From positions 16,831,993 to 16,895,992 of the forward strand of contig NC_021700.1 of assembly GCF_000247815.1 (NCBI RefSeq): a DNA stretch of 64,000 bases, given 5' to 3'. Made by a program: the position numbers and the translations under genes. Below the pieces are notes generated by a model, which was not told the origin of the DNA, searched no databases, and worked only from the letters and a program-made list of their open reading frames with translations. The DNA is from Ficedula albicollis. Lineage: Eukaryota > Chordata > Aves > Passeriformes > Muscicapidae. This document shows, piece by piece, positions 1 to 11,557 of this stretch; position 1 is the stretch's first letter; every line of letters begins with the position of its first letter.

Positions 1-1538
1 CACACAGATCATCATACATTTGGTTCTGTAATATAAAAAAACCTCACACCACTCCCAGACAACACAACAGAAAAGACCAGAAATCCTCTAAACTAGTAGT
101 GAAAAATAGTGAAATAATAACTGTGATCCTTCAGTACTATTCAGGAAATCGTATTTTAATAACACCTAGAATTCTACCTAAGTGTGATCACTGTAGAACA
201 CATATTCTGGATTAAATATATTCCCCATCCTAGGGCCTTGAAATCTATGAACTGCAACTTATTCTATGTAAGAGTTCTCTGGGAGAATACCTGTATGGAC
301 TTTTAAATCATAATGCTCCATTCTCAGAAGGACTGAGTCCTCAACATGGACTATTCTAGTTCAACTTATCCTGGAATTTATTTAAATCAGTATGTTCTTA
401 TTAAAAGGATTTTTTGGGGTATTTATTCCTACTGACAATTTTTCTAAAGCATGCAGGATTTTTAATTTTACATTTAACATTTTTGAATCCACAGTTTTTG
501 TAGTGTATACAAATACATATTAGTAATTGAAATTGAGTACTGCGACCTTACCCAATGCCACAGAAGAAATAATTTCAGTCACTATATAGATGGTTCTGTT
601 TCTGGATGTTAAGGACTGATCAAATTCCCAAATTCCCAGAACAACTGCTGAATGTATTTCACCATGATTTTAAATGGATTCCACCCTTTAAATTAAGCCA
701 AGTGAAAAACATTTCAAGTTGCCTTCAAAATGAGGAAGGCAGAAGACATGAGATTTTTGGAATGGGTTCCATATAAATCAAAGAATTTCTGAATGTTATT
801 GCATACTATTGTATAGTATGAACTAGTACGAAAAGCAGTAGCACTGGAACTGCTTTTATTACTTACATGATAGCCTAAAACACTAAACACATTGGAAAAA
901 AGGTCAGTAACTTTATCTTAGCAACTTTGTTTCTAAGAAGACAGCTGCAGGAACAAACTTAGGTGCATTTAGAAGAGGGTATCACCATTTGTGAGCACAC
1001 AAGGGTATTAAAACAAGTATCCATACAATTTTTAGATGCCTTTTCTCTTGTTTTGGAAAGACACCAGACTACCCAATCTACCTCATACAGCTTCACATAA
1101 CTTAAATGTACCACAACAATATGTGCCTATATATTTTGCCATTACAAAATTTGTCCACCATGCTCTCTTTGCTTTTCTTTTTATAAGAACTGAATGCAGT
1201 TTGATGATGCCTTGATAATATTTAGTAAGAAACATATAATTTGATACTGAAGTATTTATTAGTCTTTGCTTCAAGATAAAGTTTGAAGTCTAGATTTTTT
1301 AACACTTAGTTAAATATTAGATGATGACCTCATTTAAATGACAGAGTAATTAAGGAAAATACCTAAAAAGAATTAGCTTGAACACATCACCAGCATCTTG
1401 AAAATGTGTTAAATTATTATGACAGACACTGTTGGACAGAGCTAATAAGACAGACGGACATAAGTTATTTCATTGCATACTAATGCTATTGGCTTTAAAA
1501 CGATAATTTTAAAAAGAATAAAAAACATACATTTTATT

Positions 1539-1560
1539 TATATATATATATAATATATAC
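1539..1560. repeat. TA-dinucleotide repeat
   Basis: A short TA run with one interruption in the AT-rich intron. It is the only simple repeat of note in the first 7.6 kb, which otherwise holds nothing I recognise. Confidence 0.9.
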
Positions 1561-4500
1561 ACAAACATTTTTTCCAGCTGAGTTAAGGAATATTTAAGAG
1601 TTAATTTTCTACAACAGAAATGTACAACTTCATTAGACAGTTTAGCTAGGTAGAAATAGTAACTACACAGAAAATAGTAATGTCAAAGTGTATATAAGCA
1701 AACTAGTATTCTCAAACACTAGAAAACAAACTGTTATCCAGTGAAGTGTTTACTTCTTTACTAAATTGTGGTCAATCAGTAGATGAAAGTATTTTCACAG
1801 TTCATCAGACAGCATGAGATGCAAAAGTGAGAAAAAAAAGGATGGTCCAAATCTGACAGGGTAAGAAAGTTGTCCTGTTTTTCCTTCTTCCAGAGACCTG
1901 AGGTGTCAAAGAAAACACTAACATGATTGGAAGACAGAACTCTCTTCTTATGGCTTAAAAACAATAATCATAAAATAGCAGATAAGAGTCATGTAAGTTT
2001 GCTGCAAAATTTCTTTTTATCTGCAGTGAAAGAACTATTGTAAAACTATCAGAATGATGCAGTATGTGTCTGCCATTAACAAAACAGAGAGTGGCAGGAA
2101 GTGAAATCTTTACTACATGTCAAATTACTATGAGATTTAAAGTAAAAATATGGAACTCTAACTTGGTTAAATTGAAGAAGTACAATGTTTGTGGGAAGGA
2201 AGAATGGGACAGGGCTCATTCACACTAACTAAACACTTTTGGTTTATATGGGGTATCCTGATACTTAAGAAAGAAATTTGACAAAAAGGTGATGACTAAG
2301 TTATATAATAGGAAACTGTTTGGAGTTTTGAGGATTTTTTTTTCGTTTGGTTTGAGGCTTTGTTTGTTTTTTTATTTATTTGTTTATAAACTAATTACTG
2401 GCAACAGCTGATGAGAGAGAATTGGAGGACAGGGATATCTCTTAATATTTTCTGCAACTAATTGTTCCCAGCAACTAAAGAAAGAATTTAAGCCTCCACA
2501 CAAAAGATAGATTCAACTGCTCTTTTCCTTAAATATTTTCAGTGATGGAAACCTGAGTATACACTAAAACAACAAGCAAATACATTCCAAAACTAAAGTA
2601 CAGGGATTAACTTGTTAATTCACTTTTTTTAAAAAAAACCCACATTTATGTGATATTCTATGTACTCAGCACATCCCTTGCCATTGAGTTTTGCTCCCTC
2701 TCATAATTTTGAAAGACTTCAAAATGCATACTCTATGATTTCCCTCACAAAAGACATAGTTTTATATAATATTACAATTACAACTAAAAAGTGTCTGGCA
2801 GACATGTTGGTAGGTTATTTATATATTTAGCTCTCTTTGTCCAAGGAATATTTTCTGCAGATTTTCCTTTTGTTCTTACTCTAGTATCAGTTGTCCAAAC
2901 AGAATGAATTTGGTCAGTTCCTTTGAATTCAACAAAACCCTGTTTTTTAAAAAAAACCAAACTATTTGTCTAAGGAATTCAGAGCCCAAAAACTACTTAC
3001 AAGAAAATATTATTGTTGCAACTATGGTTTTTTGGTAACATAAAAAAAATAAGGACTTCAGGCGAATGGAATGAACTGTAGTAATGTAAATATTTACTTC
3101 CCTATATTGCTCTTAATGAAAGGAGCAGAGGTGTTGACAGTGTGATTTTACCACAGTTACAAGGGAACAGGGAGCTTCAGCCGATGTGGCACTTCAGCCA
3201 GAGATCCTACACAACCTTTCTTTAGGCAAGTCTATAAGTTTGTCATTACATCTCTTCTTTCCCTTACCCTAGCCCACTACTTGGCTCTTCACCCCAGTTT
3301 GAAAGGAAGAATGTTCAGCTCCCTTTCAGAACTACTGGGAGTAATTTTTCGCTGTATTTTGGAAACACTGAAAAAAATGAAATAAAAGTGTGTCAAAACA
3401 GCTAGGACAAAGTATCTTTAAGGACACATATTTTGCTTAATCTTCCCAATACAACATAACTTCTTACAATAAGATTCTTGAATTTGTCCTGATCTGGTTT
3501 TAAAGATTGTAATTCCTGTGCTTTATACCATTTCTCCTCCCACACATTCAGTATCATTTCAGAAAAGAATCCCACAAAATGAGACATCTTTTAATGTCAT
3601 CAATACTAATTTCAATTGCTACACAAATCAAAACGGACCCTCCCTTCCTTGTTAGTCTTCAATAATTCATAAACAGTTCTTTCCTAGCCTGCATGTGCCT
3701 CACTGGTACGTATAAAGCCCTGTTACTCAACCCTCATAAACCAGCCCCAGCATCCTCTTTTACGTGGAGTCAATCTGCATGCAAGAATGCAGGCAGTTAT
3801 TGCCCTGCAACTGAGATGTTTGAAAGCATTTGTTTGGGAGATGCAAGGTGATCTTGAATACTGTCACGTAATTAATTTTTGGGTAGGCCAGATAGGTTTC
3901 ACTTCCTGAGAGAGATTCATTGGCAGCTACTACCAGGATTTCTTAATATTTGCTGATGGCTTCAATTACATATGCTTAGTGTTTACTCCTACCATTTTTT
4001 ATAAGTTGTTATGGATACATTTCCCTAAGTTCATCATCCATTTGCTCATTCATTAGCAGTAGCATACATATTTAAAAGAATCTGCTAATAAATTGCCTAT
4101 CTCCAACTTATAAACTTGGATCTAAAATACCGAGTCTTTCGAAGAAACACACAATGACAAGCATAATGACTACATACTTTCATGAGCTAATACAGACAAA
4201 CCCTTTTCCAGTACTGGATACTTCCAGGAATTTTCTTCAAAACTCAACACAGCTACTGCTAGGTATTAAAAGTCATGCCTGTTACTAAAATACATCTTTT
4301 TCTCAAGGCAAAGTGCACTACCATCAGTCAGATGAACAAACTTCATGAATGATTGCTATAATAGTTAATCAGCATTTAACCCTTTTAAGTCTTTACTACT
4401 TGGCAATTTTTGAAGCATTTTATCCTTGGGAGCCAACATTTTCTCTGAGAATGAACAGATATATTTAAGAAAAACTGCAAGTAGTACAAATGACTCTTAT

Positions 4501-7500
4501 ATATATACTATTCCTCACTCCTATATTCTCTATAAGCTGGTCATTTTCTTCCCTTGTCAGTTTACACTTCTTCCTCTCCTGGAAAGCTTTCAACTATGTG
4601 ACAATGAAGAAATCAAATACCAAAATAGCAGCAGCTACATATCCTTTGTATGACAGTGTAATTTCTTCTGCCTTAAGGCAGTGTCTAGCATTGAAATCAA
4701 AGCCTGTTTACTTCTAACTTATGTATATTACACCAAAGGCTTAACTCTTGCTTACATAAAACTTGTGGAAAGACCAATTTACTCACAATGGTTCTATGTA
4801 GTTTTTAGAGTCCAGGCCAGCCATATATTTCACAGCCAAGGCAGTGACAGTAGTTGGACAGAACCCTGGTTCTCATGCAAAAGAACAGAAGAGTTCAAGA
4901 CCTACTGCTACTTGTATTCCTATACATATGAAAAAAGAAAGAAATGTCTACATGCATTTACTCTTTCAGGTTTTGAAACTGCTTAGAATGGTGACAAGTT
5001 TAATATCTTAAAATAAATTATCTTCAAGAGTTTTAAAAACAGTTTTTATACTTAAAGTCCAATGTATTTGAAACAGATCTTTCACTGTTTAATTAAATCT
5101 TATACTTTTATGGCAGGGTCTTGGGAATAGGTATGCTCATCTGAATTGTGATGCATGATTCTGATAATCACATGAGAATCAAAGGGAGAAAAATTCAACT
5201 AAAATGAACAAATGAAAATGCAGCAATAATACTGTGACCTCCTAAAGAGCAAAAAAGTAAAATTATTAGCTTCACATTTTACACACATCTGCAAGATATT
5301 AGCAGAGAGTTGAGAGGGCAAAAGCATTCACGCAAAAGTTGAGCAGGTTAGAAGTACAGCACTCTATATGTGTTGCTGGCTACATAATTCAGTACATGTG
5401 ATCAATTCCTCCTGTTGCCCAGGAAGGTGTTTGTTGCATAACCAAATGAAGCCACTACCGGTTCACTGTCACCCAGCACAGAATGGTACCACACTGCATT
5501 TATTTAGCCAAAACGGTTCACCTACAACAAACCTTTCAGAAACATCTGTAACTGTAAATTAAACATGTCCAAAAGTAACTTCCAGGGGACTGAGGCCAAC
5601 TGGTACAAAACAAGATGTGTCTAGGGTGGTAAACTTCCTTAGTCTGCAAAACAGAGTGGCCTCACAGAAATGGTCTTTAGGGAATGATCCTTGGAACACT
5701 GACTACCAAACAGTGTCCAGAAATTAGCTCAGTGGTTTTGGCATCAAGTTAATCAGGATATTTTTCTGTAAGACTTTTACTATGGACATGGCCAAGGAAA
5801 TTCAAAATGTCCCCAGGTCCAGTCTGCAGCTAAAGAGAAGAACTTCAACCCATCTTCAGCTGGTAAAGGGGAAATAGTCTAACATAATTTCAATTAAAAC
5901 AGGCAAAATTGGAGCTCACAGCAGAGGAAAGAGATACTACTTTGTTACTGCAGTGAGAAGACAGCTGTTTTCATCTGGAAATGGACATCTGGTTAAAAAC
6001 GTCCACACACACAAGGCAGACAGGCAAAGAAATGACCCTATCCCTGTGTTCCTAAACTACACAGCTACCTGACTTATCATGGTTACTTTATGCTCCCATA
6101 TCAGATGACATGGTTATGCTACTTTGAAGGACTTGTTCTATCCTACCCTGTCTCCTCAGTCTGGCAATCAGGTCACAGGAACAAGATGGGGACAAATGAT
6201 AACTGAATCACCCTCCAGGAACAATTAAAAAATAATCATAACCTTCACACTGCAAATTTTAAAGATATAATGAATCCACAGGTTCAGTGAAGGATGCATC
6301 TCACATCATGATACAAAAGGAAACACTCCTGGCTGTGGCTGAGTCACATAAAGAATGCATTTCACTAAAGTGCATTTTTATTGGGCATGTTTCTCTGTCA
6401 GTCTATTAACAGATCAGGTATGTAACTTGAGCTATATTCTATGAAATTCCTTAAGGCTACAGTATTGATATTAAAATACCTTTTATGACACAGCAGATAA
6501 AAGTGGAAGTTTCCACATATCTGCACTATACAATATTATCCACTATATTAGGAAACTCCACCACTGTCCTTCGGCAGATCTCCGTTTTGCCATTGGTTAT
6601 ATTCCATTTTACTCAAAGTAGTTTAACTAACTTATATAAATTTTCTCTAGCAAATTCTACATGCTTGGAAGCAAAAAATCTGTGTCTTTTTTCAACAACT
6701 AAAATTCTACAGTGAAATCCTTTATCTGTAATAATTGACAGAAATTATACATGTACAAATATAATTTTAATCAACAACACTTATCTACAAGTATTCCACA
6801 CTAGTGTTTTCCTAGCTAGCCACGTTAACGAGCACTGACCCCTAGTATTAATCAAAATAAAAAGATATATTCTTTACCAATTGCTATAAAGACTAATTTT
6901 ATATTGTTATGTTGAAAATAAACCCCACATCTTCTGTGTATTCAAGTGTTCTTGAAACAAGCACTGGTTTTATGGCACAATTCCAATACTCAAACAAACA
7001 AGATGTGCAAACATCTTTTATTATACATGGAAATTAGAATAATTTCCACAGGTAGCAATTGGTCCTTTAAGCCAATATCAATACATGCTGGGAACTTTGG
7101 CTGAAAGATAACTTTTACACTCTAAAGCAACTTCATAAATTATATTGTGGCACTTCTCTAAACATTTTAAATATAAATGCTGTCTAAAAATCAGTTCACT
7201 AAAATTGTTCTTAATTCTCTAAGTCTTCTGGAATAACTTTTTTTCTTTATCACCTGCAGGAAACAAAATCCTGGAAAAAGAATCCTGAAACTACAGGAGT
7301 ATCTCACATGGCCATCTCTAATTTAACAAAGTCAGCCTGAGTAGAAGAATGCAACAAGCTTGAGCAGACAGACACTATCCAACTTAGAGCTACAAGCCTA
7401 ATATTTTGCTGTCTAGCACACACTAGTTAAGCCCCTATAAAGAAGGCACAGCTTGATTCACAATAGATTTTGATTTCGACTAGGTCTCAGAAAGCAAACA

Positions 7501-7672
7501 CTATCGTCAGGAATTTTGAGAAAGGAAGACCTACAATCATGTTCAATCGTGTTCATGTGACACTCAGTCTTTATGAGGTTGTACTCTAAGAAATACTTAA
7601 ACCTTTTAAATACATCAAAGTTTGTAAATATCTCTCATCAAAATGTCTACTTGGGATTGAGAGTTTCAGTTT

Positions 7673-8115
7673 TCACAGAATGGGTCAGGCTGGAAGGGCC
7701 CACAAGCAAGGTCATCCTGGAGCACATGGCATAGAATTGTGTCCAGATGATTCTGGAATATCTCAGGGAGGGAGACTCAAAACCTCTCTGGACAGTCCAT
7801 TCCAGACCATGGTCACCCACACAGTAAAGCATTTCTTCCCCATGTTCAGGTGGAACTTCCTGTGCATCAGTTTCTGCCCCTTGCCTCTTGCCCTGTTGCT
7901 CAGCACCTCTGAGCAGAGCCTGGTCCATGCTCTGACCCCTCCCTGCAGGCACTGACACCCCAGTGATGGGGTGACCTCTCAGTCATCTCTTCTTGAGGCT
8001 GAAGAGGCCTAGCTCCAGCCTTTACCCATAACAGAAAAATTCCAGTCTCTTAATTGTCCTGAGCTGGACCCACTTCAGGACCTCTCATGTCCTGAGGAGT
8101 CCAGAACCACCAAGG
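7673..8115 (-). mobile_element. CR1 LINE, 5'-truncated 3' end fragment
   Basis: Read on the plus strand the segment starts with CACAGAATGGGTCAGGCTGG and proceeds through wording typical of reversed CR1 3' ends: TCATCCTGGAGCACATGGCA, GTGTCCAGATGATTCT, GGGAGACTC, TTGTCCTGAGCTGGACCCAC and a terminal GAGGAGTCCAGAAC. The element is therefore inserted on the minus strand, in the same direction as ARL15. It covers about 440 bp of the 3' region with many substitutions. Open frames inside it on either strand are not genes. Edges are by eye and approximate. Confidence 0.88.
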
Positions 8116-11090
8116 CTGATCTGGCGTTTGCTTTGGTTTTTGTCTTATTTCAGTCTTTCTAATTATTGAAATCTGACACTTGAACTGGCAACTTTTTAAC
8201 ATCATGTAGCCCATTTATAAAACCAGGTAAGAGCATTTTTATAGCATGAACAAATTATACAGCATCAAAAATAACAACTAAATGAGACTGTAGCTTACAA
8301 AATATTACTCCCTACACCTTGAAGGTTAGGTTGATAAAATAGAAATATGAACAGTTTAGTGTGTGACATTTTTAGAGATTAATTTCTGATTTCAGGGAGG
8401 AAAAAAAAAAAGTCAAGGCCTTTTTCAGTCACAGAAAATTCATTTCTGTGTCCCAAAATTGCTATTTTAATATAAATACACTATTCTAAGATTTCAATTT
8501 TTTTTTATATTAGAATAGCTATTTTCAGAATTTATACTAAGTCTTAAGCATAATACAGGAGCACCCTCAGGTTTCGGTCTAATTATTTTATATTATGTGC
8601 TGAAGTACAGTTATAGTGAAATAGAGGTGATGATCCCATCACACAATTTTCAAAATACTACAACAACAGAAATTCTTGTATTAAGACCACATTATCAGTA
8701 AGTCTTCCTTTTGCTGGGTCACAGGACTCAATAATTAACATCAAGGCTCTGACACTGAGTAAAGCCTCAGCTTTCATCTAATTCAGATGACCTCTTCAAA
8801 GCTTCATTAAAAGATTTAATTGCACTAATTAACAGAGATCAGAGTCAATTAGCTATCTGCAGGCTGCACATCACATCACAAGGCACCTATGTTTGCAGTG
8901 ATGCTTCATGACAGGAAACTAGATCAATTAATGTAACACAACACTTGTTTTCTTCCCCAAATGTGCACCTCCAAATTTTGGATGTCTCTGTGCAAATGTT
9001 GTCAAGGCTGCTAAACCCAGCAAAAGCAAAGTAACGTTAAAGTTAAAATTCTTTATAAATAGGAATTATTATTAGCTGTAACAAGAACTTACAAAAACGC
9101 ACAAGAAAAACAGTAATAAAAAAACCCAACCTATCAGTGTCCTTTTAACATTTCAATATGAAGGGTCGAACTTTCTACATAGCTATATTTTTAACTTCAG
9201 AAGACATTCTGGAGAAGTAAATAATAAAGTAATAAACTTTTTCACACTGCAGACACCCTTCAATCTCTCTGTAAAACACACCTTTTCCCTGAAGCTGTGC
9301 TGGACAGCAATAGCACACACAGCACCAAGCCCTGTATTTAGACCATGGAAGTTTCCCCTCACAAATGGCTGCACTGCTGAAGCAGCACAGACACTCATTT
9401 GCCAGTCCTGAGCTTTGCAAAACATTTGTTTCTTTGAATGCAGTATAACCTTCTGTCCTTTATTAATTGCAGGCTCAGAGACCAGTAGTAGAAAAGTTTC
9501 TTCACAGTATGTATCAAGTAATGACATCAATTAAAAGTGGCTCCAACTTTCATCTGAGACAAGATGCGCCTAAATGATCTTCATTTTGCTCCATTAGAAT
9601 ATGCACAGAAATATAATCCTAAATTGTAACATGTATTTTGTACTAGTACATTGCAATGACCATTATTTAAGTATCCAAAGTCTATCTTGAAGGCAGGCCT
9701 GAGCTTTAACTGTGTATAGCCAAGTCATGACTTGAGACCAAGAGAGGAGTGCCTGTGGTGTGTATCTGTCATGTGTGTGTGCAATGTGCCAGGACATCCT
9801 GAGGCCAGTGCCACAACAACGTGGCTGCATGACACCTGGTCTGCTGATAGACCTGCAGCTAGAAAACACTGTGCAGACATGATTTTCATCTTTGGATGAT
9901 TTTACACATTATTTCTTATTTGATCTTAAATATTATAAGATAACTTTTTCTGGTGGAACACTGAAAACTGGTTGTTGCAGGAAACTTCTGAATGTTTTTT
10001 ATTTTCTTAGCTTTACATCATATGGAAATTAAGCTGGCTCATATTCTGCATAATAAATCCCATATCAAGTTCTTTTGTAAGTGGAGCCCAGTGAGATTCC
10101 CATGCATCAGGAAACCACTGAGATGCCACAAAGCCACTGCTTTAAGTAATGAGGCTGAGTTTACAGAATTATTATGCAATATACAAGGGTGCAAAAATCA
10201 CTTGTGTATGTTTTTAATGAATAGATAACAATAAACTCAAGAATATTTTTCTGCTGATATTAATGCACATGCATATTTAAATAATAATGATAAATATTGA
10301 TATTGCTTCATGTATTCTTATATAGATATAAATTAAAAACTAAACAATATTGATAATGGTTCAGATTGAGAAAGGGATCAAAGAGATCTAGTTAAAGCAA
10401 ATTGAGGGCTATGTAAGGTGAGATGCCTCCAGTCACAATAAATGCACATCAATGGCTTCTGAAAAGAGTAAGACCAAATACACATATATTTTACTGAGCT
10501 CTATACTGCCCACTAGTTTCTCAACTAGGGCAGGATCTGATGACTGTGTAGAGCCAGCCAGGACAACCAAGTCCATTCTTTCTCTCCTGGAAGGTAATAA
10601 CAATCCATGTTCCTACTTGGAAAATTGATCAAACATCTTTAAAAATAATTTGATCTGTTGACCTGAGATTATGATTGACCTGGACCATGATTGCACATTT
10701 ATTACTTCAAGACCCTTGGAAAACACTTATATGCAAACATTTCCATTTTTGGTTTACTAACTGAGTCTTGACACACTTCATCTCCACAAAATCCACGAAA
10801 GCACTGTAGCAGGTCCTAAAAAAAGGAGACAACCAGAAAAAAAAAAGAGACTAGAACCTAAGCAGAATTTTCCTTAGGAAAATAGTACTACTTTGGTATT
10901 GATATTGACCAAAAATACTCTTTTAGCAAATAAAGAAAATACAGTAAAAATAAATGAGATTAGAATATGCTAGGAAGGCTTAGGGAGAAGAGAAGGGACA
11001 CAGGGAAAGAACAACCATGTCAGAAACACCACCATAAAAACCCTGTCCTGTCTATTTTCCATCATACATATAAAAACAAATGAAAGTCAG
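8116..11090. other. Non-coding intron segment
   Basis: Apart from the candidate motif cluster near 8800-8960 I see nothing here. The minus-strand frames of 68-115 codons between 9175 and 9869 lack homology, splice context or codon-like composition that I can recognise. Confidence 0.6.
8800..8960. promoter_or_regulatory. Candidate conserved regulatory element rich in homeodomain cores
   Basis: Within about 130 bp there are TTAATTG, CTAATTAA, CAATTAG and CAATTAAT cores interspersed with CTGCAGGCTGCA and GATTCAGATGA-like words. This density and mixture of motifs resembles intronic vertebrate enhancers. No alignment was possible, so this is only an inference from composition. Confidence 0.25.
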
Positions 11091-11290
11091 AATCACAGAA
11101 TCGATTAGGTTGGAAAAGCCCTCTGAGATCATTGAGTCCAACCTATGACCAAACACTATTATGTCAACAGCATTAATTGCCATGTCCAGCTGTTCCCTTA
11201 AACACTTCCAGGAACAGTGACTCCACCACTCCCACTAGGCAGCCCATTCTAGCATCTAATCAGCCTTTCTGTGAATTCTTCCTAGAGCAG
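11091..11290 (-). mobile_element. CR1 LINE 3' end fragment
   Basis: The segment runs AATCACAGAATCGATTAGGT, TGGAAAAGCCCTCTGAGATC, ATTGAGTCCAACC, then TGCCATGTCCAGCTGTTCC, TTCCAGGAACAGTGACTCCA and AGCCCATTCT. This is the reverse complement of the final 200 bp or so of a CR1 element, so insertion is on the minus strand with its 3' tail at 11091. The 5' end is truncated near 11290. Confidence 0.9.
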
Positions 11291-11356
11291 AGCCAAGAGA
11301 CAAACTATTTTAAAAACACAAAGCCTGCCAGGGTTGAAGAAATGTTTACACAATGC

Positions 11357-11469
11357 CCTCAGGCACATGGAGTGTTTCTTGGGGCTGTCCTGTGCAGGGC
11401 CAGGAACTGGACTTCGATGATTACTGTGGGTGTCTTCCAACTCAGGACATTCTACTATTATATTATGAA
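11357..11469 (+). mobile_element. CR1 LINE 3' end fragment, opposite orientation
   Basis: The segment reads GGCACATGGAGTGTTTCTTG, TGTGCAGGGCCAGGAACTGG, ACTTCGATGATTACTGTGGG, TGTCTTCCAACTCAGGACAT and a degenerate TTCTACTATTATATTATGA tail. This is the CR1 3' end in forward orientation, antisense to ARL15. It lies only about 65 bp from the oppositely oriented CR1 at 11091-11290, so the two truncated 5' ends face each other. Confidence 0.87.
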
Positions 11470-11518
11470 CAAAAGTTGGGGCTTGGTGATTATGTATTTC
11501 TCAAACCCTGTCACTGCC

Positions 11519-11557
11519 AGCCCCCCTCCTCCCCTCCGCCCGCTCCCCCCCCCCCAA
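11519..11557 (+). repeat. C-rich tract (G-rich on minus strand)
   Basis: The run is composed almost only of C with a few T and G (CCCCCCTCCTCCCCTCCGCC, then CGCTCCCCCCCCCCC). On the minus strand, which is the ARL15 sense strand, it gives at least four G-runs of three or more with short spacers, a canonical potential G-quadruplex. It lies about 50 bp past the 3' tail of the forward CR1. Confidence 0.85.

Noticed and set aside
7647..7958. Overlapping 91- and 103-codon frames on both strands
   Set aside because: They lie within a CR1 3' fragment, whose higher GC content lowers stop frequency.
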